From Amblyornis subalaris (taxonomy: Eukaryota; Chordata; Aves; Passeriformes; Ptilonorhynchidae), in the NCBI GenBank assembly GCA_018881555.1, contig JACAXG010000052.1, positions 5,444,156-5,508,155 of the forward strand: DNA of 64,000 bases, given 5' to 3'. Positions 10,922 through 25,984 of this stretch are shown piece by piece. The notes below the pieces were generated by a model, which was not told the DNA's origin, did no database searches, and was given only the letters and a program-made list of their open reading frames with translations. Numbering within the stretch: the stretch's first letter is position 1; each line of letters begins with the position of its first letter. The position numbers and the translations under genes were made by a program.

Positions 10922-13900
10922 TGCTTTCGCTTCATCCGTTGGCTGTTTGACTTTATCACGGAAGGGTACCAAATTAGCTAAACAGGACCTTCCCTTTGTG
11001 TACCCATCTTAGGCTGTGGACTATATTTTAGATGATATATAATGTGTGTTTCTTTCTGGAATGTAAACTGGAATGAAATCAGCATACCCTATGGACCCTA
11101 AAATTACATAAGATGCCTATGTTTAAGAACTGAATCTTGCTGTAGAAACTCAGCAAAAAAGACTGTGTCGTACATTTAGATTAAGAACCTTGAGGTAATA
11201 TTTACAAGGAGGTGTATATACATGAAGTAGATTTCTAAACTTCCCTTACATTCAAATAGCCTTTAGGACTTGATGTGGTTGTACACAAACATGTGATGTA
11301 ATTTCCCATGCCATAGTGTAGTTAGGACATATGTGGAAAGCTGATATGCATGACTTTGAACTTAGAGCTCTAAGAATCAAATACTTCCAGAACAGGTGTT
11401 AGAGGCTTCACAGTGACTAATATGATAGTAACACCAATAGGCAACTGAATCTTGCCTTTGATGTCTATTTTAGGCTGAGCTGAATAGCTCTTCTGGCTTT
11501 TCTGGCTACTCCTCTGTCTGCAATCCTTCTTGTGAACCATCCTGTGACTTATAACTATTATAACTATTGAACTATTGTATAGTTCAAAACAATTATTAGA
11601 GAAAGATCACAGCCCAAACTTACCCTTAGCTAGATGGTTGTCTTAGGCATGAGGCAAAGTTTAATTTGTGTTATCATCTAATGTAAGATGACAAATAACA
11701 AATAACTCCTTGTCTTCTCCTAAGATGCCATTTTTCTTCCAGAGGAAAGTAATGGCTTTCAAAAACATTTCAACAAGGCGCTTTTGAATGAAGTTTTTTA
11801 TTCATTGTGTTTAAATTATGTGAATTATTTGTGGACCTCAAGTAGTTGAAGGACTTCCTTGCTTGACAATTAATTTTTGTTAACATTGACCAGCCTGTGG
11901 ACTATGTTTTTATCCATCTGCAAAGATAGCTAGGAGGATCAAGTAGGACTCAAGTTGTCATAGAAAGGATTTCATTCCTATAAAAAGTTAAAATCTCTTG
12001 TAGTTAAAATTAATGCTTTTTATATTTAAAAACTCAATTTTCACCTAAATATACTCAAAATGTAGCTCTCATATGTTGAATAAAGAAAATGTCTCTGTTG
12101 AGTAAATTTCTCTTCTTTTTAAAAAGCAGTGAGCCCTCAGAACATTCTTCAAATAATCTTCAGATTCTATTAAAACAAAATAAAAGTAATATTTGTTCTG
12201 TGGCTTGCTTAATAAATGCTATGTTCAGACTGCTTATTGTATTATTTTCAAGGAAGAGATGACCTATGACCAGCAGAAAAATTATTCTGAGTAAATCACA
12301 CAAGCACTGTTCTGTGATTTGACTAGACTTTCTCCCCACTTCACCTAGGCCTGTGTCTCCTCTTGAGTCAACAAAGTAGTATTATTTTAATGGGTTTGGA
12401 TTTTTTAATTCTTTCAATGCAAAGGATCTCTTATGATGCACAGGTTTTCTTACGGTGTGTTTTGGAATCACATGGAAATGTGATTTTTGGTTGCAAAGTA
12501 AAAGTGTGCAAAAGCTTCCGGAACAGTGTTAGAAAGTTGAATAGGCCAGAATGAAGTGAAATTCTTGCAGTTTCATCTTTACTGTCCAGTGTCAATGGTA
12601 CTCGAAAACTACACTTTCCAAAANTGTACCATATACCAGGAGGTGCTGGTTTCTAACAACACATTTTTATCAGTCTGGAAATATGAATGTTGTAGAAATA
12701 GCATCACAAGATTGGGAGAAACAGAGGATGTGACAATTCTTCTGTAACCTAACAGTTTTGTTCTCACATGCAGAAAATTAATAGACTTAAAACAACATCT
12801 AATTAGAGTTTTCATAACCCCTAGAAAGCATAATGCAGCAAGAGAAACTGAAAAACATAGAAACATCAAAGAAAAACATGCAAATTTCAAACAATTAGAA
12901 TGGGGGGGTTATACAGAATATTATTCTGTATTAAAATGTTCTACAGAGATGTCAAAGAAAGCAGAGCTTTGTCCTAGAGCTAAGTCAACAAGTTCTTTTA
13001 AAAGTATAAAAATCAAAAGGTTATTTTTAGATCAAAAAGTCTCATTTATAGCTTTAAAAAAAAATAAATTCAGAGTGTATGAAATACAATTGGAATTCTA
13101 AATATTTCTAATAATTTAGAAAGAAACAGAGTTGTTACAAATCTTACCTAATAGTCATTATTTATGATTTACCCACAGTTGTCTCTTTTGTAGTTAATTT
13201 AATATTTCTAATTTGATATGAGAGTATTTTAATAGATAAAAACGATAACAAAATGTATATTGTGATTAATGGGTCACCATTAATTATAGATAAGCATCTA
13301 GATGTCTTGAAAAAAGTAATAAAGAAGAATTTTTAATTTCCTTTATATGCTTTTTTTCCTCCTTATAATATTTAATGCAAGTCATCAGGGATTAAAAGGC
13401 GTACAGTAGTGTCTAAAAGACCAGTCAGCACACTCCTAAAACTCATGAGGATTTTCAGTGTCAGAGAAGAAAATCTTCTCAATTCCTCTGTAGTGTTCTC
13501 TGCAATGGATTACAATTACTTGCTACATTAAAAGTTCCATAAAATTTCCTGGAGTGAAGCACTTAGACAGGATTTTAAAATATTGCAGACCTCTCCAAAG
13601 AGCAGTGATACTAGTTAAATATACAAAATGAAACAATGCTTATTTTATTTATGAAAACTGTGCCAAAGATGCTGCAGACTTCAAACCAACCCAAACCAAA
13701 ACTGCTGAATTGTACCAAACTCCATTTTGGTGTCTACTTGTCCTGATGAAGTTTCAGCAGAGCCAGACCTAATTAAATCTTAATTACAAATAGGCTAGGA
13801 AATGGACAGCTTCAAATCTACTCAATTTCTTTATTTATTGCTACATCTATGAACTATGAGATATTATCAAGCTAACTGTATTACAAAAATGCATAATGAT

Positions 13901-16900
13901 TCCCATCACGAGTTACACATTCAGCCATCTAGTTCTAGGTCCTTCCATCCTTCAGCATGAAGATATCAGTTATCTGCCACTGAATATTTGCTACGAACAT
14001 TGGATACTGAATTATTATTTAATTTCTATTAAAGGAAACATCCTGGAACAAATCATTGAAAATACAATTTTAACTTCTAGTATACTCCACAGACATAGAA
14101 AGTAGACTGAAAAAGACTTTATTAAGAATTGACAATTTTTTATTAAGATTGAATTACAGTAGAACTGTTTGTCTCCTTTACTCTATCTTGTTCTACTTTG
14201 GTTTCACTTAAAAAGTCGCAAATATTGATGAATCTGCCTGAGGAAAGGAGATTACTGTTACTATTCTTGCATCATGCAAATTAGAGCACTTGAAAATCTT
14301 GATGAAATGAAGATTTAGCCACATTAATTCTGTGTGTGGATGATACCACTATGCCTAGGATTATAAGGAGCCTGGGAAAAGACAGTAATAAGATCTGCTT
14401 TCTTTCATATGAAATGCTATTTCAATTAAAAAAAAATTCAATACACCTATGTATAATGTACACTCAAATACATATAAAATAAAATTAATTTTTACCATTA
14501 TTTTCCATTAAAAAGCACTTCTGAAACTAGTCCAAATANAAATCACCAATTCTATTATTTGAGTTTAAAAATGCACACTTACGAATTTCTGAAAATATTA
14601 ACAGCCTGTATTTGCCCTGTATATTTATGAAAACACTACTGATATTAGTAATGCTGTTGCAATATATGTATATTAAGATTTTACATTCTGAGTTTCAATT
14701 TCTATTCCAGCTCATAATGATCTGGAATATTTATGTGGTTTACACTTAATATGGAATGTATTTTAAGGTATTTGCATTATTCATCGTTATCTTCTTATAA
14801 GCAGGGAGAATGGACATTGCTAGCGAAACAGTATGAACAACACGAAGTCTGAAGTTGCTGATACTAAAAATGGAAAATCTAGAGTACACTAATACTAGGG
14901 AACCTTTTGGAAAGAGGGAAAAAAAGAGAGAGAGAGAAAAAAAAAGAGGGAAAGTGGAAAAGGAAAAGGGTAACAGAAAAAAAAAGATTTGGAGATACCA
15001 TTCAGTTTATGCATTAACAATTATGGAGCATTAACCTATTCCCTCCAATTTCTGCCCATGCTAGCATGTACTGCTTCATAACCAGTCAAGATAATCTGGC
15101 CTGTATTTGTCCTGCTTCTTTTCACAGAACTTGGGCTCTGGCAGATGATTTATCAACTACTTCAGTTGCTGTTTTTACTAATATGAGCACTTAACCAGGT
15201 TTCAAGTTTCTTCAAGGAAAATATGAGTTTCTAATTTTCTCTGTTTGTATTTTGTCATTGTTTCAATAGCTGAAAAATGAAAGGAGATGGGATTCCAGTA
15301 AGCAACAGAAGCCCACACTTGTAAAAATGTACAGTTCTTGTTCCAGTAATCAAACATTTCCTTTACTGTGCTTAAGTAGCATTGCAGTTGCTTAGAGATG
15401 TAAGTGTTCCAGTTAATTTTAGCCAATGAAAATACCAGAAAATTTAGCAGAAATCATTCTTCCTTCCTCCTCAAAACCAAAACAAAATGAAGAAAAGCAA
15501 AGATTTCAATAGAGTTACAGTATTTTGCCAACTTTTCCTCAGCGCATCAGTGAATTAAAAGTATCATAAAATGATTTGTTATATCTTGAACTCTAGTGCA
15601 AACTTGTCTGCAAGATCTTTGATCCCAGGCTTTTTTATAATAATCCCTTATTCTCTTCTGGTTTCCCTAAGAAGTTTTCTTCACTCAGCCTTTTTCTCCT
15701 TTATGATTTTGTTTCTTTTGGTATTACATTGCTGAGTCTGGAAGCCTTTTTTGGGTTAATTGGTCCAGGTGGATTAATTTGGCATCAAATTAAACAGCTA
15801 GTTTTTCTTGTTACTGCACTAAGTTTTTTGGGGTCATGCTGAGTGAACTGTACTTGGATACTTTTTAAAAAAATCAGGAATACTTTTGCAATATTTATTT
15901 TCTTAATAATCAGTCCAAATCTCTTTGAAATTAGTGGTTAAATTCTCATTGACTTGACCGGGTGCAGAATCGGGCCTGAGCCCCCTATGCAGGCTTTTTT
16001 TATGTGGCTCCTCTTAGTGCATGAAAAGGTATACACTGCCTTTGGGCTGTTTGAAATCCTTGTAGAGCAGTCACACTCCTTAGTGTCTCTCTTTTGTTCA
16101 AACATACATAGACACCAACACATACACATTTAGTTTCTACAATTTCAGTTGGGCACTGCTCCTCAAATCCATATAAAGACAATTTTCTAACCTTTATGAC
16201 CAATACCTATGCTTCTATATGTGATATTCCCAGATTTTGTGAACTGACAAAGGACAGTTTTTGTCCTGCATTTATATGCATAAGCCTTAAGCATATGCAT
16301 TGGTTGAATGTGTTTCATCAGTAATGGATCTTAAGTGCTAATCTGTCATCCTTAATTTTGTGGCATCATTACACAAAATACAATACTCAGAAAGGTAGAA
16401 ATTAAATGCATGGTTCTTTACTAAATCTGCATATAATACTAAAAAACATACTCAAAAAAATCTAGACCACAACAAGAAATCAGCTCAGACTAACAGGCAA
16501 ATTGATTATTATTCTTACCACTTTCCTCTCATAACTACATTTTTTTACATTTGACAGCTAGAAATTACAGGAACAAAGTGGTATTACAATATTGGTATTG
16601 AAATACATTAATTTTCTAATTAGAGAGATAATAAATCTCTTAAATAAAGCCATACAAGTCAAAGTGAGATGAACAAATAATGTGACAGAAGAATGGCAAA
16701 ACCAGAAAGAGAAATTATACTAGTGTTAGAAAGATAAAGAAACATACAGGAAAGGACTGAAAGGAAAAAAAAGGGACTACTGAAATACTCTTGTGGGTTA
16801 GCATTAGGCCAAATGAACATTTTATCTTCAATCATTCTAAAATGACCAATGAAATCCAGGTGCTAGTGATATGGGCATATTTATACAAGACTCAGAGAAG

Positions 16901-17692
16901 ATTTAGATCTTCAAAAGCCTTTGAGTGAGAAACATTTCTGTGGGTTTCATTTTTTCCTCTACATCTACTATGCAAACAAAAAACTAAACTATGCACACAC
17001 ACAAAAAAAAAAGGCCTTGTAAAATAACATTAAAAACAGCTTTGTCAACAAATGCCAGAATTCTCAGATCTGAGAATTTTATGGTTGTTTTCAAAAAATT
17101 GCCAATATTTCTACACTGACTGTTTTTTAGAGAAGTCTGATCCTTGGACATTAAATTGGCACTTTGCATACTAACAGTCAGTTCAACTGCAGTATGATGT
17201 TTCTCCTCACTGACTCGGCCATGCTTAACACATGCTGTCTTCTACATGATTGAATAGAGAAGTTAGAAACGCTTTTGTTCACAACAGCTCTTGAGCCAAA
17301 CAGTCAATTAAGAAAACATACAGCAGCATGAGAGCCCACTTCCCTGTCTAGCATGTTCAGACCTTTGTATGTAGACAGCTGTGATTAATATACTTGATCT
17401 ATTAATGTACTTAATCTATAAACTTTGAAGTGTTTATAAAGCTCCTAATATTATGCTGAAGCAATAATTTAATACAGAATCTTTGTCAAGTATCATGCCT
17501 TCTAAAATGAAAAACACATCTCCATTTGAAGAAATACTCTTCTTTGTTTTTCACTGCCTGCGTGGTGAAATTATCCTTTTCTTTAAGAGAACTGGGCATC
17601 TTTAGAACACAATAGGAATTAGGCCACTACATCTAGAGGGGCAGGAGTTTGTCATTGAAGAAAGTTTGATATATCTGAATGGAATATGCTGT
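10922..17692. other. AT-rich single-copy DNA, no gene seen
   Basis: I see no exon or transposon I can support. The stretch includes a purine-rich run (about 14913-14972) and two undetermined bases (12624 and 14539). Open frames are at most about 95 codons and have no recognisable domain. Confidence 0.55.
14913..14972. repeat. Purine-rich low-complexity tract
   Basis: About 60 bases consist almost only of A and G, with GAGAGAGAG in the middle. Such tracts mutate by slippage; no function is inferred. Confidence 0.75.
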
Positions 17693-17699
17693 CTAGAAT

Positions 17700-17830
17700 G
17701 TCTACTTAACTATGTAAATATAGCTGTATATATAACTATGTGTAAATACACATAGTACTATGTATATGTATATACATATGTGTGTATACTTACATACATA
17801 CATAAACATATATATATCTATATATAAATC
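17700..17830. repeat. TA/TG-rich microsatellite-like region
   Basis: The stretch has interrupted TATATG, CATACATA and TATATA runs, several of them self-complementary. An example is TATGTATATACATA near 17760. It lies just before the CR1 copy at 17.9 kb. Confidence 0.7.
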
Positions 17831-17892
17831 AACTATTTTTCTGTAGCCACGTAAGTCACACAAATATCTAGAAAGCAGCTTTGCAGTAAAGG

Positions 17893-18530
17893 AACCGGGG
17901 TTCTAGTGCACAGCAAGTTGAACCAGAGACAGCAGCAGGCCCTTGTCACACAGAAGTATTGTGGCACCCAAAGCTGCAGTAGGAGGAGTGTCCCAGCACG
18001 TCAAGGGTGGTGCCCCTTCCTCTCTAGTCAGCGCTGGTAAGGCCACATCAGAAGTACTGTGTCCAGTTCTGGGCTCCCCAGCACGAGAAAGTTATAGACT
18101 GACTGTAGCTTGTACATCATAAGGCTGCTAAGATGATTAAGGGGATGGAGCATCTGACATATGAGGGGAGGCTGAGAGAGCTGGGACTCTTCAGCCTGGA
18201 GAAGAGGAGGCTCAAGGGGGAACTCATTGTGTATAAATACCTGAAGGGAAAGAATGAAAAAATGGCAACCAGATCCCTCTCAGTAGTGACCACTGACAGG
18301 ACAAGAGGTAGTGGGCACAAAAAGGATGAAATTCCATCTAAACACAGGACAAATATTTTTTTTTTTTTTTTCCTGTGGAAGTGGCTAACTGTAATAGGTT
18401 GTCCAGGGACACCATGGAATCTCCATCTGTAAAGATATCCAAAATTCAGCCTGGTTCAGTTAACCCTGCTTGAACTTCCAAGGTCAAACATTCTGTAACC
18501 TTCTGATGTTCTGAGTTTGTGATTCTTTGA
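17893..18530 (+). mobile_element. CR1 LINE 3' end with ORF2 C-terminus, + strand
   Basis: This is a 5'-truncated CR1 copy. The C-terminal ORF2 region is visible: EGRLRELGLFSLEKRRLKGE is encoded from about 18160, within an open frame at 18133-18432. Upstream, other frames give the preceding part, including the conserved TGTCCAGTTCTGGGCTCCCC. The 3' UTR, with GGTTGTCCAGGGACACCATG, runs to GTGATTCTTTGA near 18530. The copy is broken by frameshifts. A 16-base T run (18356-18371) stands where family members have an FFTV-type coding stretch. The RT catalytic region lies upstream of the truncation point and is absent. Confidence 0.88.
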
Positions 18531-19359
18531 CTGCGCTAACAAATTTAAATTATCTGAGGCAGAAGCATGGGGAGAGGGAAGATACCTTTCATGTATCTTA
18601 AAAGAATGCTTTGATCACAAATATTTTCAGAAAATCACTTGCTCTTCCTGTGGCTATAACTACATGATAATAAAAGTCCTAACTCTAATAGCACATATTT
18701 GCAGATGATTTAGCAATGATTCCAAAATGCCTGACTGTTAGGTCTTGGCTGGGTAGCTGTAAGTTAAACTCCAACTGTCGCAGCAGAATTAAAATTAAGA
18801 TATATTGGGCCATAAACTTCAGGTGTCAGGGTAACTGAAAATAGTAAATTGATATACCAATATAGCTGGAATCCAAAATTTGGCTAGCCCAAAATAACTA
18901 GTTAGTTTGATAGCAGCTGCAAAAGACTTTTCAGAATATCAGTTTGGATTTAGAATCCTAAATTGCACTTGTGAACTTTGTGGGATCACAGTTAGTACAG
19001 TATATTTATTTACTTTTCATTTCATACACCAGATTTCCTATATTGTCAATAACTACAGTCCCTGTATTCTAAATAACAAAGAGCTATATGAGTCTTGCGC
19101 AATAGAAGTCTGAGTATAAAGGTTTATAGGAGTATTTGACCTAACTCTAGAGACATTCCAAGCTACTTTATCTCATTCTTTTTTTGATTCCTTGCAAAAG
19201 TTTATTTCAGCTTAGTCATTAATTTATTTTTTTCTTGGGATATAGCACTTCTCAATGAAAAACCCAGAAGTTAATTATATTTAGTTGTTGTTACATTTAT
19301 AATATATTTGCAATAAAAAAGTCATAATAATAAAAGTTGAAAGAGAAGTAGCATTCAGA
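18531..19359. other. AT-rich single-copy DNA, no gene seen
   Basis: Nothing recognisable is visible. An open frame of 68 codons near 18907 has no domain. Confidence 0.5.
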
Positions 19360-19700
19360 TCTAATTCACCTCCTTGCCCCAGTTTAGAACATTCATCCTT
19401 ATAAACTTTACTAGCAAATTACTGTTTAAACGTCTCTTGAAATTCTCCACAGGTAAAGATTTAATACACTATCTTGGCAAATTAAATGAATTGGAACTTA
19501 ATTCTGACAGTTAATCTACATCTTCTCTCATAATAATGGACATGGACAACATACTGTCTTCCTCTCTTGGTTCTATTTTATGTATTTAAATCTCCAACCT
19601 TCTTGTCTTTCAACAGTACAAGCTGATGTCTTTTCAGCTTGCCTGGAAGTCATATTTTCTACAGATGCAACAATTTATATGCTTCCTCTGTATTTTACCA
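19360..19700 (-). mobile_element. Possible ancient CR1-like LINE remnant, - strand
   Basis: On the - strand the segment translates to pieces resembling the end of a CR1-type ORF2, including VENFKRRLNSNLLVKF from about 19385-19455 (a ..VEKFKRRLD.. motif is common there). The + strand wording around 19580-19612, TATTTAAATCTCCAACCTTC then TTGTCTTTCAACAG, also matches the antisense of old CR1/L3 elements. Divergence is high and a chance resemblance is not excluded. Confidence 0.45.
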
Positions 19701-22700
19701 AATCAATCCATGTTTTTTCCCTAAAATATGGGGAATATATCATGAGATAGTTTCCCTGATAAGGTCTTACTGAGAATTCACAAAACATAAAAATTACTCA
19801 CTATTTTAGACACAACTGTCTTATTCATTTTCTTTTGCATTTTTAATGTTAATTTCTGTTTATTGTGTTTATACATTTACCTACAATGCATATACTTGTT
19901 CTAGATACTCTTTGATAACAGATTTTCCAGAACAGGCAAGTAAATATTTTTAGTCCAAATTTGAAGACGGGTATTCACTGTAAAATTAAATTACTCTTGA
20001 AATAAAAAAAAACCCAACAGACTAAGTGATTGAGTCAGAATAGGTTAAGACCCCCTTTATACAACAGTGTCAGCTTTTCTTAAAAGTAGTAATGATACTT
20101 AGAGGAAGGATACATAAAAAAATATTTTCTACTTTTTTTTCTTGATTTTGGAAACACATCACCCTAATAGATCACCCACAGCAAAAATATTATACAATTT
20201 TCAGTTTCCTTTAAAACTGTGGAAGTTACAGTTTATAATCTATATCACTTAAGAATTTGAATTCAGACAAGATTCAAGCACAGAAAAGATGCAAAAGGCT
20301 ATTATTACTGTTATTATTTTCAGTGGAAAAAAATAAAAATTCAGGAAAACCTGCCTTGAATTTCAAGAATATATATATTGTGTAGACAGAACACCTGAAA
20401 AATATTTCAGAATTTGCAAACCATGTTTTCAGAACATAGAGTACGAGTTCTTCTCTGTAAAGAAAAAAGTCTCTTCTCAAGCATTCCTTTATTGTCCTCA
20501 ACTTTTATTCCTATCTGTTTCCCATCAAAGTTGTCAGTCTCTTGTTTTCAAACAGTGTCTCCTTCTACCACAGTCTAGAGGCTTATACAGAGCTTACATC
20601 TGGGCAATTCAAATTCTGTAATGAATCCATTATGAGTTGCTGTAGTTTCACTTTGATTCTAGATTTATTTACAGGTTTAGTTTGAAATGTTTAGTCAGAA
20701 TATCAGACATATTTTCCTTCTGAATTGCATTTTATGATTATGTGTATTCAAATTTCTTCCACATCACAAGTGCCAAGGTTAGTATCCCTCTAGCAAACCG
20801 GATACATCAATTTCTCAACTCTATTAAAATCTAAAATGTTTTCATGGCAAAACTTTATTACTGAAAAAAAATTACAAAACAAGAGTTTCGGAGTCATGTT
20901 ATGCCTTCAAGAATTGATTCCTATTTAGTGATTCCGCTTGTCTTAATATTAAACTTCCTTTCATACTTCTAAGCAGTAAACCTTCAAAGATCTCTGGTTT
21001 CTAAATACTAGTGGTGCCTTTAATTATGAAAGTGTGACTTGACATTTTAAAGTAAACTCTGCCAAAATGCTAGGATAAGTGGTCTTCTCATATCTTATAT
21101 AACAATATACATTGATTACAATCCTTCATCCTATGTATGAATTCAAAATATAGCTGACCTGTGTAGAAGAGATGTGAACATCTGCCCTCCTAGCCCATGA
21201 GTCCAGGCTTTCGTGTCTTAAATCACTCTTTAATTGTCTCTTATTTTACCAAAATATTTACTATTTACTTTATATGCTTTATTTCTTTTTTTATTTTTTT
21301 TCACTTCTGATATCTCCTTCTGACATTCTCATTATTAAATTGCCAAACTGCAAACCAATGTTTCAGGACTACAGGAGGTAAATCACAAGAATTTTTAACT
21401 GTGAACTATTGTTTCTGTCTGGGCATGTACAGTGTTGTGTTACGAAGCTATAATTATTCTTCTGAGAAGGAACATTGTTTGGGGAAATAAGTTCATATAA
21501 AGAATACTGTCAAACAATGCCAAAGGCTGGGAAGAAAAAGTTGTAAAATAAATACTTCATTAATTAGCCAGGATACTGTAGGGATTGAGGGTAGTTCTTA
21601 CTTTATCTTCATCTGAATCACAAATTGCTTAAAATACCTTTACTTTTTCATGGCTAGGGATATGTCTTTGAAAAACCTTAGCTTTCAAAAAATAACAAAT
21701 TTATTGAAAAATATTCTTTATCAATCTGGCAGACAGTTTTGGTTTTCCAGAAAGCATGGAAGGAATTCAGCCCCTTTGAGAACCACCATTTTTAACTCTG
21801 CTGGAATCAAGCTAAATTTAACATTGGTTTACTTAAGGGTCTTTTAGGCTTTTCAGAAATACTGGTAGTTTCTTAATACAAAGCTCCATGAAGCACAACA
21901 TTTTCAGTTTCAGACTTCAAAATCTTGAGTCCTATTAATTTTTGCTAGCGTTTCTGCCATTATGTCTTACATCTTGTGCTAGTCTGAGGTGCATGTATGT
22001 GGGATTTGGTTTGAAACAGGACCTGAAAGTGAATTTACCGTGTTTAAAATGTCTATACTAATTCAAATGCATATGTCTTGCATGGCTAATCTGCATGTGC
22101 AGAAGAAGATTTGGTTTGTTGGATTTGCTATACATATATGAAGGACTCTGCATTGCATGCAATGTTAAGTGCCCAGTCCACAAGCCCATTAAGTTTCCAG
22201 TGCCATCTTGGATATTAAAATCATCTTGTCATTTTTTTCTCAACCCTTTGTTTCTCAAGGCTCATAAACTTATTTAATAAGCTCAGTTATCTAAAATTAT
22301 CTCTTGTTATAAGTACATAGGACTAAATGTTAGGGATGAACTGACTTTTTCCAAGAAAAGTAAGAAAAAGGTTAATTTAATGTTCATAATTAAACAGACC
22401 ATTTGTATCAATACTTCTTAGGAGCTAGTCTCCCACCTTTTGATTTTTCTCCTTTTTTAAAGCTAAGGCAAGAACATAATGGTGTTTCCTTCTATTTCAT
22501 TTGCTCAAATTTACTTTAAAGTGATCATTGCTTCATTTCTCACCAGCCATTCTTTGTAATGTCTTAGGCTCCTCTTTCTAGCTGTTTGTTTTGGGTTTTT
22601 TTTAACATCGGCTTGCTCAAGTAAGTTGTACACTATAGTTTGTATTCTTGGAAGAAAAAGAAAATATATTTCTACCAATATTACTTGCACATGAGACAAA

Positions 22701-25700
22701 TTTAATTTCTCTGATAATTTGTGTATGTAAAACTCAATTGCTACGAACATCTATGGAAAAGAGCCAAAAAGCATGAAACTAGCCAAGGAAAATGCATTTT
22801 TAAAAGAGTCAACAAGTATTCATATTTATTTAACATTATTCTGTCACTCTAGCTTTCCAATAATCCAATATTCTACTAGTTCTTCCACTGATTCCAACTA
22901 ACATTGTTCAAAGTAATTTCTAATATTGATATCCAACCCAGTTCAGCCTGTTGAGCCAATAAAAATAATGTGCTAGTATGAATAAGAATTAATCCATTTT
23001 CATGTTTAGTGATTGTGACTAAAATATTCAGCATAAAGACACGAAAAGACACAAACTTGCATCTGTTAGCAAATCCTTTGTTACTTATTTTTGGAACCAC
23101 TATTCTTACAAATATTTCTTTTGAAAGTGCCAATTTGGAAAGAAGTAGTAGATTCTTTGTCATTTAAATTTAATGGTCTTAATTAAATTTAATTAAATCA
23201 AATTCTGTGAATTTGAGATTCTTTTAGCTATTTTTGTTATCTTGTCTTCTGGGTGTGAATTAAGCAGGTGGGTGGGGTTGTTTTTTTCTTTCGGGTTTTC
23301 TAACGTATACATTGTTCAATTAAGTATGGCACTGGTAGGATAGTAGCTATTAGAATGATTTCTTATTGCATCAGTGTGTAAGAAGAGCTGATGACAACAT
23401 GTTTTACCATTTGTTACTTTTTGGAATATTTGTTCTAACAGCAAAAGCTAACTTCAATGGAGATTTGCACAATTTAGAGTCTTGAGATGCATGATTATAA
23501 CAAAAATATATTTCTTTAAAGATAAATGTGTATGTTGGGGGAAAAAAAGGAATAAAGAATCTACTAAGTTTGAGATAAGAGGATAATAAGATTTACTGTC
23601 AGGAGACTTTTTTTTCTATTAATGGTGAAGGGATGAGTTTAGATAATTAGCTAATATCTAACTTTTAATACGTCATTTAGGCTAAGTGTCTCATTCTTTT
23701 TTCTGCAGTTTTTTATCAACTGAATCTGCCATAATGCAGAGTCACTGGGACACAGTAAATGAATCTTAATGGAGAGCCTGGATATCAGCAGCTTTCTATC
23801 AGTGACTTTTTAGAAAGGACTTCAAAATCAGATCGGGAAAAAAATTGCACTTGGCACCGTTAAGTTAAGAGATATTATGTCACTCACTGTTAGATTAAAG
23901 GTAGCCCAGTTTCATCTGTACTCTTGCAACCACAGTATTGAACTCTACTTATTACTATATTCTGGAAAAAAAGTATAACAAACAAGGAAATAACCACAAA
24001 AAAATATAACTTTCTACAGACAGTGAAATTTCCATGATATTTCCCCATTATTATTGTAAGTTCCCAATATCCTTAGGCTGCTGGACATATCACTTTGTTC
24101 ATCTTTATTATTACACTGAAACACTGAATTAGGAGAGGGCTCTCAATAGCTAGGGAACATTCTTAATATTGCGTTATTTCATAATGACAGATTATTTCAT
24201 GTGAAACATGCTGAAACTGCTGTCAAACTGACTTTATCTTTTAGGAAATTAAGCTGCATTATCTCACACAATGCAGACTTCTTATAAAAGCAGCAAGGCA
24301 AATCTAGTGGGTAGTTGTCAGGAGATAATCACTCCCCTTGGGAATTATAGATATTCTGCTAAATCTCGTATCTTTTACAGCCTTAGGGATATGATTATAT
24401 TATGACAAAAATACCCCTGTTGCATTACTTACATTTTTCAGTGAAAGACTACCTGCAATCATCTAGTTGAAATACCTCAAGAGAGCATTTCCTTATGCTA
24501 TTAAATTTCAAGTGTTAAATAACCACATCAGAGAATATTCATCATTCAGCTACAAAATTCTAAAACTTTTTTAAACTTTGTTACTGGAAAGTATCAAAGT
24601 AAGAGGCTCCTGCAATAATAATTATATTAATATTAAAAAAACTAAATGGGATCTATGGATGACATTAATCATAAAAATAATATATACAGTACTGATAACA
24701 ATGATATAATAGAAAGAATACATTAAAATGGTATTAGAATTAGAAAAAGCGCTATTTCTTTTTTCTGTTTTTAAAGTCCTAAGTATGTGTTAACTAGTTC
24801 CAAGATCAATGCTAGCCTTGCCTCTGGGCCAAGTAGAACACAATGACTTGAAAACTGACTTGTGGCATTGTGGTATCTTTTTAACCATAGCTATATAAAC
24901 AATATCCTTCACCCTGGTGTGATTTTATTTAAATTTAACCTTAAAAAGAAACATCTCTGGATTTGGTTTAACATTTAATTAATATATTAATGAACATTGT
25001 GAGATAATTTAGTGCTTTCTCACTTCAGCAGCAGAAGAGAACTTGGAAAAGTGGGGAAAGAGAGTTTTTACCTGTTTTCTGGAAATGAAACACTGGGTTT
25101 TTTTCATTTTGCTTATTTGCAACAGTATTTTAAAGTTAAAGAGACTGTTTCTTTTGGGTGTCTGTGAAACAACACACGAAAGAAGGTCTTCAAAATGAAA
25201 GTTGCCAGTGAAGGAATAGACATCACCTATTTCACAGCCTATGGGACAAAGCAGCTAACCTCAAGGGCCTGAACCCACATTCTCGTTTTCCAAGAGTTAG
25301 GATTGAAATCTAAACTACACGTTATTGCAGCCTTGTTTCACAGTGTCTATATCTCTAATTGTAATAATTGAGCACCAGTTAAAAATTTCCAAACTAGCTT
25401 TTAACAAACTGTCTTTTGTATTAGAGGAACATGGTAGTGTAATTCTACAGCCAAGAAATTTTGTCTGCTTATTGAAACCTCTAAGACAAACTAGGAGTAC
25501 AGACAGAATATTAAGCCTAAAAAAATCAGCTAGACCGTGCTAATCAAGGTCTCTCATTGTAGTATTGAATTCTAAATGGTACAGACAACCCTTTAATACC
25601 AATGAAGAGTTTACCTGTATTTTTACATAATGGAAACAGTCCAACTAAAAGAAAATTTATTTACTTTTTAGTCTTGAGATTAGAACAAAAGTTCTAAGTT

Positions 25701-25984
25701 GAAAGTTGAATGTCCAGGTTAAATTCAGGTGAGAGTAAGCTAAAAATTATAGACATTAAGACAAATTTGTCTAAAAATAAATTGTCATTGTGCAAGCCAG
25801 ATGTCTAGGATCCCATGGACCCCATCATATTTACTAGAAAACCAGTGAAGGATTAATGCTTCATTCAGTTTCCTTATGATTTAATTTCTTTTCAGAGCTG
25901 CTACCAAGAAAGTCAATTTGTATCCTTTACACCACAGGAGAATATCTCACAAGTACCTGAAAGCGACCTGAGTGCACTAATGAA
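19701..25984. other. AT-rich single-copy DNA, no gene seen
   Basis: No exon, RNA gene or transposon is recognisable. The longest frame is 95 codons (- strand, 22876-23163) and has no domain. Several short A or T runs are present. Confidence 0.55.
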
